Below are positions 54,171-64,000 of a DNA stretch of 64,000 nucleotides, in pieces. Origin of the DNA: Cylicocyclus nassatus (lineage: Eukaryota > Nematoda > Chromadorea > Rhabditida > Strongylidae); assembly GCA_958299035.1 (NCBI GenBank), contig CATQJL010000112.1, forward strand, positions 54,541,140-54,605,139. The letters run 5' to 3'. Numbering within the stretch: the first letter of the stretch is position 1; every line of letters begins with the position of its first letter. Under the pieces are notes generated by a model. It was given only the letters and a program-made list of their open reading frames with translations. It searched no databases and had not been told where the DNA came from. The position numbers and the translations under genes are program-made.

Positions 54171-55603
54171 CTAAGGGCCGCATGCATTAACATCCCCGCG
54201 GGGAGGGGATCGCAGCTTAAAAGAAAGCTTTATATTTCGAAACTCCAGATACCTGGATTTCACATTGTGTACCTATCCGTAAGTATTCCTACTACCCTTC
54301 ACTATGAACATGTTGAAGAGGAGCGAGAAGCTGTACGAACCTCATTTTCCATCTTTTGTATGATCCCTGATGATCCCCGGCGCTTTTCTTTAAGGGCCGC
54401 ATGCACTAACATCCCCGCGGGGAGGGGATCGCAGCTTAAAAGAAAGCTTTATATTTCGAAACTCCAAATACCTGGATTTCACGTTGTGTACCTATCCGTA
54501 AGTATTCCTACTACCCTTCACTATGAACATGTTGAACAGGAGCGAAAAGCTATACGAACCGCATTTTCCAGCTTTTGTGTGATCCCTGATGATCCCCGGC
54601 GCTTTTCTTTAAAGTCAATTTTCTTTCTCCGAAGTCAACAAAAAACCTTCAATGTTGTGCATATTATTTAACCCGACAGTGCTAAGCATGTTGCTGATAA
54701 GAACAAATGATGTTTAGAAGTCATGAAATTTTCGATGATCCACAGGTCGAAATTTGAGGTTTATCGAAAAATTCGACTTTTCAAAAACTCATTTGTTCTC
54801 ATCAGCAACATGCTTAGCACTGTTGTGTTAGATGTTCAGTACAACTTTGAAAGGTTTTCGTTAACTTCGGAAAAAGAAAAATGACTTTAAAGAAAAGCGT
54901 CGGGGATCATCAGGGATCATACAAAAGCTCGAAAATGCGGTTCGTACAGCTTCTCGCTCCTGTTCAACATGTTCATAGTGAAGGGTAGTAGGAATACTTA
55001 CGGATAGGTACACAACGTGAGATCCAGGTATTTGGAGTTTCGAAATATAAAGCTTTCTTTTAAGCTGCGATCCCCTCCCCAGCGGGGAGGTTAGTGCATG
55101 CGGCCCTAAATCATTTTTCTTTCTCCGAAGTTAACGAAAAACCTCCAGAGTTGTGCAGATTATCCAAACCGACAGTGCTAAGCATGTTCGTGATAAGAAC
55201 AAATGATGTTTTGAAGTCACGAAATTTTCGATGATCCACAGGTCGAAATTTGAGGTTTATTGAAAAATTCGACTTTTCAAAAACTCATTTGTTCTCATCA
55301 GCAACATGCTTAGCGCTGTTGTATTAGATGTTCAGTACAGCTTTGGAAAGTTTTCGTTAACTTCGGAGAAAGAAAAATGACTTTAAAGATAAGCGCCGGG
55401 GATCACCAGGGATCATACAAAAGCTGGAAAATGCGGTTCGTACAACTTCCCGCTCCTCTTCAACATGTTCATAGTGAAGGGTAATAGGAATACTTACGGA
55501 TAGGTACACAACGTGAAATCCAGGTATCTGGAGTTTCGAAATATAAAGCTCTCTTTTAAGCTGCGATCCCCTCCCCAGCGGGGAGGTTAGTTGCGGCCCT
55601 TAG
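54171..55603. mobile_element. Compound foldback element with duplicated arms
   Basis: Ends CTAAGGGCCGCA / TGCGGCCCTTAG. Three block types are visible: block A (about 220 bp, beginning AAGGGCCGCATGC and ending GATCCCCGGCGCTTTTCTTT) twice in direct order at 54173-54612; a palindromic block B at about 54613-54890 (CATTTGTTCTTATCAGCAAC facing its complement); then A inverted (to about 55109), B again (about 55110-55390) and A inverted again. The direct doubling of both A and its inverted mates indicates growth by unequal exchange or repair within a hairpin. The open frame at 54267-54671 spans two A blocks and is not a gene. Confidence 0.75.
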
Positions 55604-55794
55604 ACATCTTTCTTCCTTCTTCTCTATCGTGCTTATAAGGGTTCTCAGGGGATCGGAAGAAATAATGAACAGGGATCATCTCACATTTTCAAAGTCATTT
55701 ATCTTCCTCAAAAATCAATGGAAGCGCTGCAAAATTGTACTAAAGATATACTGCGATACTGCTGAGCATGTTTTCAACAGAAAAAATGGGCAAT

Positions 55795-56600
55795 ATTTGG
55801 CCACCTAAATGAACGGTCATTTTCAAACATAGCTAACTATATTTCAAAAATGAATTAGCTAGCTCTTTCTGTACTCAATACAAAGCACCCCTCCTTCTTT
55901 GCCCATACCGGGAATTCTGCTCAAATAACCATCAAACTGTGGAATTAGGAGCCAGCCAAAATTTCGTTTGTCCCATTTTTCGCTTACAGTGGTTGGCTTT
56001 CAGCAACTATTGCTCAAACAGAAGAAGTCCAATTTAGCTCTAATCACTCCAAAAACTACGAGGTTTTGACTATCGATCTGTACATGAATTCGATAAAATT
56101 CTCATCGAAGGTAGGGTAATGGGGTATGGCACAACCCCAGAAAAGCCCTGTGGCTGTCACAACTTTTTAGGGGATGTGCCACACCCCATTAACTTACCTT
56201 CACACCATTCAAACATCTGTGTTTTTTATATCCTTGTCACTGCTAAACCTTCTCTATACAATAGGGATTTCATTCAAATTCGTTTCTCCAAGGGAGAGAT
56301 ATACTTGTTTTTACCTATGCAAATGGAAAATACTGCGAAAATATTGGGATACTATAACGCTAAGTCCGCTCTACTACATATCGCGATAGAAGGCGGCAAG
56401 AATTTATATAATTAATAGCATAAACCTCAATTTTTTTTACAAAAATAATCTGAGCCTGATTGGTCTTCTCTAGCTGAAATAGTGAAAGCGAAAAATGGAA
56501 CAAACAAGATTCTGGCCTGCTCTCAATTCCATGGATTGGAGGTTATTTGATATGGGATTCTTTATATTAGCAAAGAAGTAGTAGTACTCTGTATAGAAGT
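55795..56600. mobile_element. Old foldback element related to 59460-60584
   Basis: Left arm 55795-56110 and right arm to about 56600 are diverged inverted copies (TGTGGAATTAGGAGCCAGCC left; GCCTGCTCTCAATTCCATGG right). The centre has GGGTATGGCACAACCCC and GGGGATGTGCCACACCCC. The arm sequence is recognisably that of the younger element at 59460 (CCCATTTTTCGCTT, AACTGTGGAATTAG). No clean ends or target duplication found. Confidence 0.5.
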
Positions 56601-57499
56601 GGCTATTCCACTCCATAAAAGATTCTCTTTTTAATTCATCGGTGCTGGCGATGACTCTGCAAATATGGAATGACTATAAAGGAATAACCATCAGCAGACA
56701 ATAATCCTCTTTTTCAATTTTTTCAGGATCTACTCCAACGAAGCTCTGAGTAACCTTGTTTTTTTAGATCACGAAGTTGCATAATTTGACTTTTTTTTCT
56801 CAAAAAATTTCATAGAACTTCGCGAATGTAACAACACTGATACTTCATTTCATAAATGGCTTTGCTTCAGAAAATGGACATGGACAAATCTAGAGTGAGC
56901 GACAAAACCCTAGAAATTATCCTCATTGTGTGCATGCCAGTAAGTTTGGCTGTCCCAATATTATACCAAAGCCCCTATTGCCTAATTTCAGCCATTGGCA
57001 GTTCTCCATTCCACGAAAGAATGCACAATTGATGTTCTCATCGACGCCCTTCTCACTCTGTTTTGGATTCCTGGACAATTGTACGCCATATGGTACTGCT
57101 TCTTCAGAGAATACTCCACAAAGAAGCCAGAACTCACACAATGAGCTCCGCGACTACTTATGAGTATATAAGTTACCTTTTGCCGTAATTATTTTTACCG
57201 CTATCATAAACCTTGAAAAATGCAATCACAAAGGTGTTCGCACTTTTGAAGTGTGTCTCAACCAGAGTCTATTTACCAAAGATTGACATATAATAGAGTC
57301 TTACACAGGTCCTTTTCGCTTTTTGGTGGCTTAAATTCAGTAAGTTTTTTTCCAGAATTTTTGCATCAGCAGTTAACTGTGCTTGAATTGTGCTTTTACG
57401 GACATTACAGGGAAATACATTTGTGAAAAGTGGCAAAGTTTGTCAATCATGCGCGCTCTTGCAGACTCATTGTCTCAATGACATATAGATACTTTAATC
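56600..57499. other. No recognised gene
   Basis: AT-rich sequence. Complementary open frames at about 56923-57163 have no supporting splice structure. Confidence 0.4.
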
Positions 57500-57501
57500 T
57501 A

Positions 57502-57704
57502 CCCTAATTTCACGCGTACACGGCGCGGGGGATTTTTTTCCAGAATCGACCGGCCCAAACACGCCAAAGGATTTTACAACCAAAAGGCCTTATAACGTGC
57601 TGTATATTGCTTAGTATAAGGATCTCTCTCCGGAATAACAGTGAAGCGGCTGAGCGTCGCTTGAAAAATCGAAAATATACGAAATTGTACGCTTAAAACC
57701 AGGG
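57502..57704. mobile_element. Tc1/mariner- or pogo-like MITE with TA duplication
   Basis: 203 bp next to TA (57500-57501, 57705-57706). The left end CCCTAATTTCACGCGTACAC is intact; the right end has decayed to CGCTTAAAACCAGGG. The body matches 7419-7625 (GGATTTTTTTCCAGAATCGA, TATAACGTGCTGTATATTGC). Confidence 0.75.
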
Positions 57705-57706
57705 TA

Positions 57707-59028
57707 CAAACAGAGTGTAAAAAGCTAATCTTCCATCTAAACGAGAATTTTCAACAAATTATTACAGTATTCCAATTCAAAAGAATCCATATAACTTACA
57801 AGGGAAGCGTCTTTGGTCGAAGTAGCCTTTCCAAACGATTTATATATCACTTTGAAGAGCATTAAACGTTGATTTCAGAGCTGTTTTCACTATCTGCCAA
57901 GCGCCTCTGAGCGCCGAGTTATAAGTGTTTTTCGGAGCGAAAAATGAACGCAGAATCTATGTAAAAACAGCAATTACGATATTTCCTGCACTCAAATAGT
58001 GCACTGTTGAGTATAAGGATACTAGACAGAAGGCATTATTAAGTGAAGTGCTTTGATAACGAACACCTGACCATTTCAGCAGTCTTGGACAATTTTGGTC
58101 CGGTTGTGCATTCAGTTTTTCGACTCAAAGAACGCCCATAACTGGGCCTCCAGAGGCGCTGGCAGATTATGGAGGACGGTTTTGAAACCACCGTTCAATA
58201 CTCTACAAAGTGATATAGGTGGCGTGTGGAAAGGCCATTTCGACTAAAGACGATTCCCTTGTTAGTTGCAGCCTAATATTCGACGCGCGCATGCTATCCA
58301 AACTTATTTTACTGGACAGGATAGAACGGTTGCACCACTATCATTAGACTATTTAAAGTGTTCCTCCAATTGATTAGAAGCGCATCCAAAAAAAAAGTTA
58401 AACGAGAAGTGGCATGTGGGTAGAGGAACAAATACCGCCATTAGCAGTCTTCCTTAGTCTAGTCGTGGCAATAGAATCGCTCAGCTCAAACGTTCGTTTA
58501 GTTGAAGCTGTTCTGGCGATATCACGTAATGCTTGAGAGACTTTTTGTTTCCTGAATTTTTTATCATTTTCTCAATGACTTGAAAGTGACACAATAGCAC
58601 AGTCATCTTGACGTTTCCATGCATTTGCTGCACGTGTGGGTAACGTTTCTTGAAAATTTTTTTGATCTCCCCCCATACAAAAGACGTTTTCGCATTCTGA
58701 AGGTATAACAGTATTTTTGGTCATCTCTGGTTTTCGCTCCAGAGTGTTTCTACCTAGTCTCTCACTATAGCACGTTCCTTTCTTTTATTATCGTATTGAC
58801 GGGAAACGTAGATTTCTACACAAAGCGATGCAGGACAAGGTATTGGAAATCATGCTAAAAATCATTAGGCAGACCTATCAGCATTTTGCCAACACCCCGT
58901 TAACCGAAAAACTCGCCAAATATCTCTTGAATTGATGCCATAGAGGTAGAGGCTCGGCAAATCCTCGACCTAGAATTTTTTTTGGCTTACTTGGGCGCTA
59001 ATCCTAGGTTCTAATTCCAAAAGCCACC
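57707..59028. other. No recognised gene
   Basis: Contains a diverged inverted pair: AAGTAGCCTTTCCA near 57818 faces TGGAAAGGCCATTTCG near 58218, with GATTTATATATCACTTTG and CAAAGTGATATAGG between. This suggests an old element of roughly 450 bp (about 57790-58265). Nothing else is supported. Confidence 0.4.
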
Positions 59029-59031
59029 TTA

Positions 59032-59197
59032 GGCCTCGGACAGAGTTCACGCGATTTCATCGCGACAAGACAACTGTTACGAGTTGCATGCCGATCAGCT
59101 TTCGGTTGTAATAGTTTTTCAACGCAAAATTTATGAATGTAAAATGAAAACGAATGGAAACCGCGGCGATGAAATCGCGTGAACTCTGTCCGAGGCC
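59032..59197. mobile_element. PIF/Harbinger-like MITE with TTA duplication
   Basis: 166 bp with inverted ends GGCCTCGGACAGAGTTCACG (perfect over 27 bases), next to TTA on both sides (59029-59031, 59198-59200). Same family as 14752-14950. The near-perfect ends suggest a recent insertion. Confidence 0.82.
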
Positions 59198-59459
59198 TTA
59201 GAGAGCGCGAATATGGCGATGACCAGCATTTCCCAAGCCCCTTCATTTTGAATCTGGACGAGTAAGATAATAGGTCGTTCCATAATTTCGTAGCGTTTTT
59301 ATAGACCAATAGAAGCATCAACTTGCAATGAAAAACAGTCAATATTACAGTCCTTAATGTAGCGCACGACCTTTTGCCACATCCCCGTTAGCTTTTCAGT
59401 CTCAATTTTTCAATCGGCAGCGCGCACGCCGGTCCCAGAAAAGTAATCAAACTAACGCT

Positions 59460-60584
59460 CAGGGTAAAGCGGGGGGTGCGGCACGCCGCAGAGGGGAGGT
59501 CGTATTGAGGAGTCAAAAGGGGAGGGGGTCGTAGTTAGGTGATCTGATTATAGCGATAACATGATATTCGTATCATATCCATAATTAGCACGTCAATTAA
59601 CCCCTGTAGACAAAGTGTGAGCGAATTCTGAAGATTCAAGATACTAGGCTACCTAAGTGAAATGGTCAAATTCCAACATGGTTAACTTTGTTTTAAAGGT
59701 GAATTAGCTATCCGTTTTTGCACTCAAGACAAAGCACTACTCCTTCTTTGTCCATCTCAGGAATCCCGCTTCAGAAGACCTCCAAACTGTGGAATTAGAA
59801 GCCAACCAAAATCTCATTTTTCCCATTTTTCGCTTTTGATGGCTGTGCTTTCACCAAATATTACTCAGAGCTAAGAAGACGAATCAGGCTCAAAACATCC
59901 CTATGGAATCTACGAGGTTTAGGCTATCGATTCATATAATTGTTGTCCGCTAAAAATGTTTTTTTGATATAGTTAATGGCCTGCGGCACCCCCCCCTCAA
60001 AACCTGCGGCTGCCGCAGGGGTGCCGCAGGGGTGCCGCAGGCCATTAACTATATCAAAAAAACATTTTTAGCGGACAATATTTATATGAATCGATAGCCT
60101 AAACCTCGTAGATTCCATAGGGATGTTTTGAGCCTGATTCGTCTTCTTAGCTCTGAGTAATATTTGGTGAAAGCACAGCCATCAAAAGCGAAAAATGGGA
60201 AAAATGAGATTTTGGTTGGCTTCTAATTCCACAGTTTGGAGGTCTTCTGAAGCGGGATTCCTGAGGTGGACAAAGAAGGAGTAGTGCTTTGTCTTGAGTG
60301 CAAAAACGGATAGCTAATTCACCTTTAAAACAAAGTTAACCATGTTGGAATTTGACCATTTCACTTAGGTAGCCTAGTATCTTGAATCTTCAGAATTCGC
60401 TCACACTTTGTCTACCGGGGGTATTTGACATGCTAATTATGGATATGTTGTCCATTATGTTTGACAGAGCCTTCAGGTAATACTATCTTAAGTGTATAGT
60501 TTAGGAGGGGGGTCTTATTAAGACAGCAATCAGAGGGGGGGGTCGTATCCGACGGTCGAGTGCCGCACCCCCCGCTTTACCCTG
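59460..60584. mobile_element. hAT-like foldback element
   Basis: 1125 bp with ends CAGGGTAAAGCGGGGGGTGC / GCACCCCCCGCTTTACCCTG, flanked by perfect 8-bp duplications CTAACGCT (59452-59459, 60585-60592). Arms of about 500 bp are near-complete complements meeting near 60012, where GGGGTGCCGCAG is repeated in tandem. High arm identity implies recent formation. No coding capacity. Confidence 0.87.
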
Positions 60585-60592
60585 CTAACGCT

Positions 60593-62666
60593 CAAATTAT
60601 GCTCTGAAATTGAAATATGCACCATTCATAAGGTATGCGAGGGAGCAGAACAAATGGTAATCTGATAGAGCGAGATTTGGGGTGTAGTACGTTGGTACTT
60701 CGATTCAATCTTGCGGTATAATTTTGACGACGTTTGCTGTATGGGGTCATGTTTCGTCCTATAGAAAAACTCGCTGGATCTGTCCAGTGATTTGTCTGGG
60801 CTTTTTCTGCGATATGGTCCAGTTTAAACGGTGCAGTTAGGGGGTGGAGGACATTAGGTCGCCGAATTTGGAAGAGTCCCGCTCGGATTCCCTGCAGGAA
60901 CGCATGTCCGCGCTTGTACAAGGGTGCGTATTTGTCACAAATGACCGCGGGGACCGCCCTTTTTCGGCGACCTAATGTCCCCCACCCGCAGTTGGGCTGT
61001 GTACGGTACCGTCGACCGTCTTCAGCTTGCCCAACAATTTTCAGTGCAGGACATCATTCCCGTCCCCCGAAAAGTCTTGTTTAGGGACATCCTGATTAAC
61101 CCTTGATCTCTTGGAGCAAATTAATCTCTTTTTGTCTTGAATTGACAAACAAACACCATTCTCCATAACAATTAACAAACTGTGCAAAAAACGCCTATTT
61201 TCATATGCAAAAATTACAAGATGTAGAAAATGCATCTATTTGCCTTTTGAGATTTCCTTTTTCGGAAGCTAACATATCGGAGTAGGAGCTTTCCATCGAA
61301 ACCAGCTAGTATGATTCAAAGAGCGTGATCAGCTCTTTCCAGTGCAATAGAAACTCGGCATCAAAAACCGATTTCGATATCGGTGAGAAAGAAGTTGAAA
61401 CTTGCACAGCCTAAAAGATACTCTACTCTTTCTTTATACGACAATACTGAAGAAAGTACATTTACTTCAAAATCCTGCAAGATCTCCCCTCTGCCCCCCC
61501 CCCCCCCTTACCTGACAGTAAAAGTGATAGATGTTGAGGTTCGAACTAAACGGCAAGCACGACGTATAAAGGTGCAAATCATTGAAAATGAGACCGTGCG
61601 TGAAGCTAAGAACAAAAAAAGCATTAAACTAAGGAAAACACAGTCAGTTTGACGTCAAATTTGAGCTGTCTGTGCACTTGGTGTAAGTACGGCAAGGCGG
61701 GACCCCAGCGCTTCTTCCGGGATTTCAAATTTGTGTGCAGTAACACATACGGCACCGAGGTGACTAGACGGATTACGTCTACTATAGCATCTATAGCAAA
61801 ATTCATCAAGAGGGGTTGAACAGCACAATAAATTTTAAATAACGAAAGCTTGGCATTCTCCAATTTGGAACCGGGTGCCAGGAGCCTAGCGTACAATTTA
61901 TAGTGTAAATACGGCCAATATTTTGACTAGTCCGTGCTAATTTTTGCGTTAATTTGAAGGCATTGATGGAAGGTATAGGTTATTCATTAACCGCACGGAC
62001 TGATCCTCACTGCGGCGCACGCGACGCGCAGTGAAATGCTTGTCCCAGTACAAATCGCAATTGTGCGAATTCTTGCTCTCGCAATGTTTTAGCCGCGCGT
62101 CGCGGTCGTCGCAGTGACGGTCACTGCGTGCGGTCGATGAATGGAGAGAAGTCTTTTATTCGATAGTTTGAAACGAGGACCCTTCATCGAAAAACAGTAA
62201 TACTATCATTATTGATAGACCGTTAGAAGAACTACTACGGGCACAATTACTTCTTTAGCATTACTTGATTGTAAAGAAAGAAGATGTTAGATGTAGGAGA
62301 TTTTAGAAGATTTCCTTTGACTGCAAATATTGGCAGCAAAAAGCTTCTTTGTCAACGGAGAAAATTGGAGCAGATGTTAAAACGCTGAAGCTTTTCTTGA
62401 AAGTGTGAGATCTTTTTGCCCCAAATTTTGACCAACAGCGAAGAAAAAACGTCAGGAAATGAAATTTACAAAAGCCGGGGATCTTTCTTTGCAAGCTGTT
62501 AGTCCCTTAAATGTATGGAACCTTGTTGTATTATAAAGTGCATCAAAAGTCTGGGAGCTTAGTACTTTTTTGAGCATATAAGGAGATTTATCTCATGCCT
62601 TCACGGTGACTCTTCTTTCCCTTGAAAAAATGCAGCAAGGTAGAGCAAGCTTATGGCCACAATATA
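60593..62666. other. Mostly empty; one short inverted repeat
   Basis: GGGGTGGAGGACATTAGGTC with GCCGAA at 60841-60866 faces TTCGGCGACCTAATGTCCCC at 60964-60983, next to GCAGTT on both sides, probably a small MITE (about 60839-60990). A run of 14 C lies at 61494-61507. A GC-rich patch with repeated GCGCGTCGCGGTCGTCGCAG-like words lies at about 62005-62135. Open frames here (for example 60592-60921 minus and 61383-61652 plus) have no support. Confidence 0.4.
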
Positions 62667-63348
62667 CAGAGTGTCCCGAAAAAAATGTGCACACTGTTTG
62701 ATCGTTAATAACTCTCTTGCTTTCACATCTTTTGCCGAGCTTGAGGTACCATTCTGTAGAGAGAGGATAATCTTAAATTTACAGTATTAAGCGAAGCTCC
62801 AATCTCTTTTTGCTATTGTAGGATTGCGGTATGGACTTCCAACATACAGCATCACTGTGGAATAAGCCTTTTAATAGAATAATTACAAAAAAATCTAAAA
62901 AAATATGTAGCAAGGTTTTCAGGCATGCTGATTTCACTACATAGCTTTCCATCAGTTTTTTGAGCTTTCTTGACGGCGTATTCACATTTCTGCTGAACAT
63001 TGGAAAATCGGTTGTTACCCTAAATCTGAAATAACTCATGAAAGAAACAGTGTACTGACGTGCAGTTTTCATATTTAGAATCAGCGACCGCGATTAACCC
63101 AGTTCAAGAGTTTCTGGCTTATTTGGTTTTTTTTTCTGAGGCAAAATACAGCTTTCCATTGCTCGAAATCCTCCTCGAAATTCCTACCGTAATTCTACAG
63201 TAATGAAAAGCGGCTGATAAGTTCCTCCATACTGTAAATCTAGGTTTATCCCCGCTCTACAGAATGGTACCTCAAGCTTGGCAAAAGACATGAAAGCAAG
63301 AGAGTTATTAGCAATCAAACAGTGTGCACATCTTTTTGGGACACCCTG
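62667..63348. mobile_element. Tc1/mariner-like MITE, intact relative of 2033-5480
   Basis: 682 bp next to TA (62665-62666, 63349-63350), ends CAGAGTGTCCCGAAAAAAAT / CATCTTTTTGGGACACCCTG. Shares with the 2033 element the subterminal TGTGCACACTGTTTGAT and AACTCTCTT, and the internal CATCACTGTGGAA. Its length shows what the split copy looked like before insertion. Confidence 0.82.
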
Positions 63349-63567
63349 TATATTAGTATGACGAAAATTTCTCACAATGTTTACAAATAAAAATATTGGG
63401 AATTCAGGTGAAGACATGTGTTCGTTGCATACTGGAGTTGAATACAACTGCGAAGCAGATCTACGTCTAGGAACTGTCTTATCACCCGAATTTTAATAGA
63501 TGCTTAGCAGAAGACAGATGGAACTAATACAATAGCACTCTCAGAATGTGCAAATTTTCCGTGAATG

Positions 63568-63655
63568 TCGCGGAATCCCGGGAATTCCGCGAACTTCCGC
63601 GAAATTCCGGGAATTCAGCGAAATTCTGGAACTTCCGCGAACTTCCGCGAAATTC
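63568..63655. repeat. Short minisatellite of GAATTCCGCGAACTTCCGC-like units
   Basis: Interleaved repeats of AATTCCGGGAATTC, GAACTTCCGCG and GAAATTCC, each 10-12 bases, over about 88 bp. GC-rich within AT-rich flanks. A plus-strand open frame over it (RELPRNSGNSAKFWNF) only reflects the repeat. Confidence 0.65.
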
Positions 63656-64000
63656 ATGTGAATTATGCGGGGCCATAACTTCTTTCCGAATGAGTATATA
63701 CGAAATCCGAAAACAGCTTTCTATTCATCTCGTCAAGGCGAATCTTTTGATGTACAGGTAGTCTCCAATATCCTGTTTTCAATAACCTTGAATTTGCATG
63801 CGGACGCCTTTTCGCATGGGTGTAACGCAACAAGCATCACAAATAGGAGACTGCGGTGGGCACCATTCGATAGTACTCTTTCAGTAAAGTATCATGCGCT
63901 AAACAGCAACCGAAGACTCTCTTTCAAAAGAGATAGAAGAACCGATAAACTCTGGAAAAATCAAGCTGTTCCAAGTTCTACTAGCCGTAACTTCCTTCAG

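Noticed and set aside
54267..54671. 134-codon open frame with internal repeats (LSVSIPTTLHYEHV twice)
   Set aside because: The repeat comes from the two direct A blocks of a foldback element, not from a repeated protein domain.

Overview
This 64 kb window looks like a chromosome piece from a clade V, strongylid (hookworm-like) nematode. Three things suggest this: an RTE-type retrotransposon whose protein matches the family I know from Ancylostoma; a many-exon gene with introns of about 40-100 bp and TTTCAG-like acceptors; and AT-rich, MITE-crowded intergenic DNA with many long G/C homopolymers. The species call is inference. No rRNA, true tRNA, CRISPR array or prokaryotic operon is visible.

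The one gene I can assemble with confidence lies on the minus strand from 52614 to 41373. Its 27 exons join in frame into a protein of about 889 residues: an acidic N-terminus, a Ser/Thr/Pro-rich middle, an ASH domain, the SPD-2/CEP192 module that follows it, and a basic C-terminal tail. I call it spd-2, the centrosome maturation scaffold (C. elegans SPD-2, human CEP192). Its 4.2 kb intron 22 holds an antisense dead RTE element (43104-46420, 14-bp target duplication), an inverted frameshifted copy of exon 23, and a hAT-like MITE. Intron 9 holds a TTAA-flanked MITE.

Most of the rest is transposon debris. From left to right: a diverged ~190-bp tandem repeat with a hAT MITE in it (1-1010); a Tc1/mariner-like MITE split by a 2.8 kb hAT-like element (2033-5480); the 3' end of an unrecognised minus-strand gene (8024-8286); a 940-bp foldback element (10755-11698); a Helitron-like element (11752-12035); a cluster of MITEs (14.7-18.4 kb); quiet AT-rich DNA with few recognisable features (18.4-29.3 kb); a three-layer nest at 32.75-36.25 kb (retroelement fragment, hAT element, foldback element carrying histone-mRNA-like stem-loops); a palindromic Helitron-like element (36675-37170); a TTAA MITE split by a hAT element (37986-39212); then spd-2; and finally several compound foldback elements (53.8-63.4 kb).

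Five elements share the hAT-type end CAGGGCYCGGCAC, each with a perfect 8-bp target duplication. This gives firm insertion boundaries and a relative order of events. I see no new multi-gene system. The best leads are the histone stem-loop motifs in a foldback transposon, the inverted exon copy and possible nonsense codon in spd-2, and the palindromic Helitron-like element.
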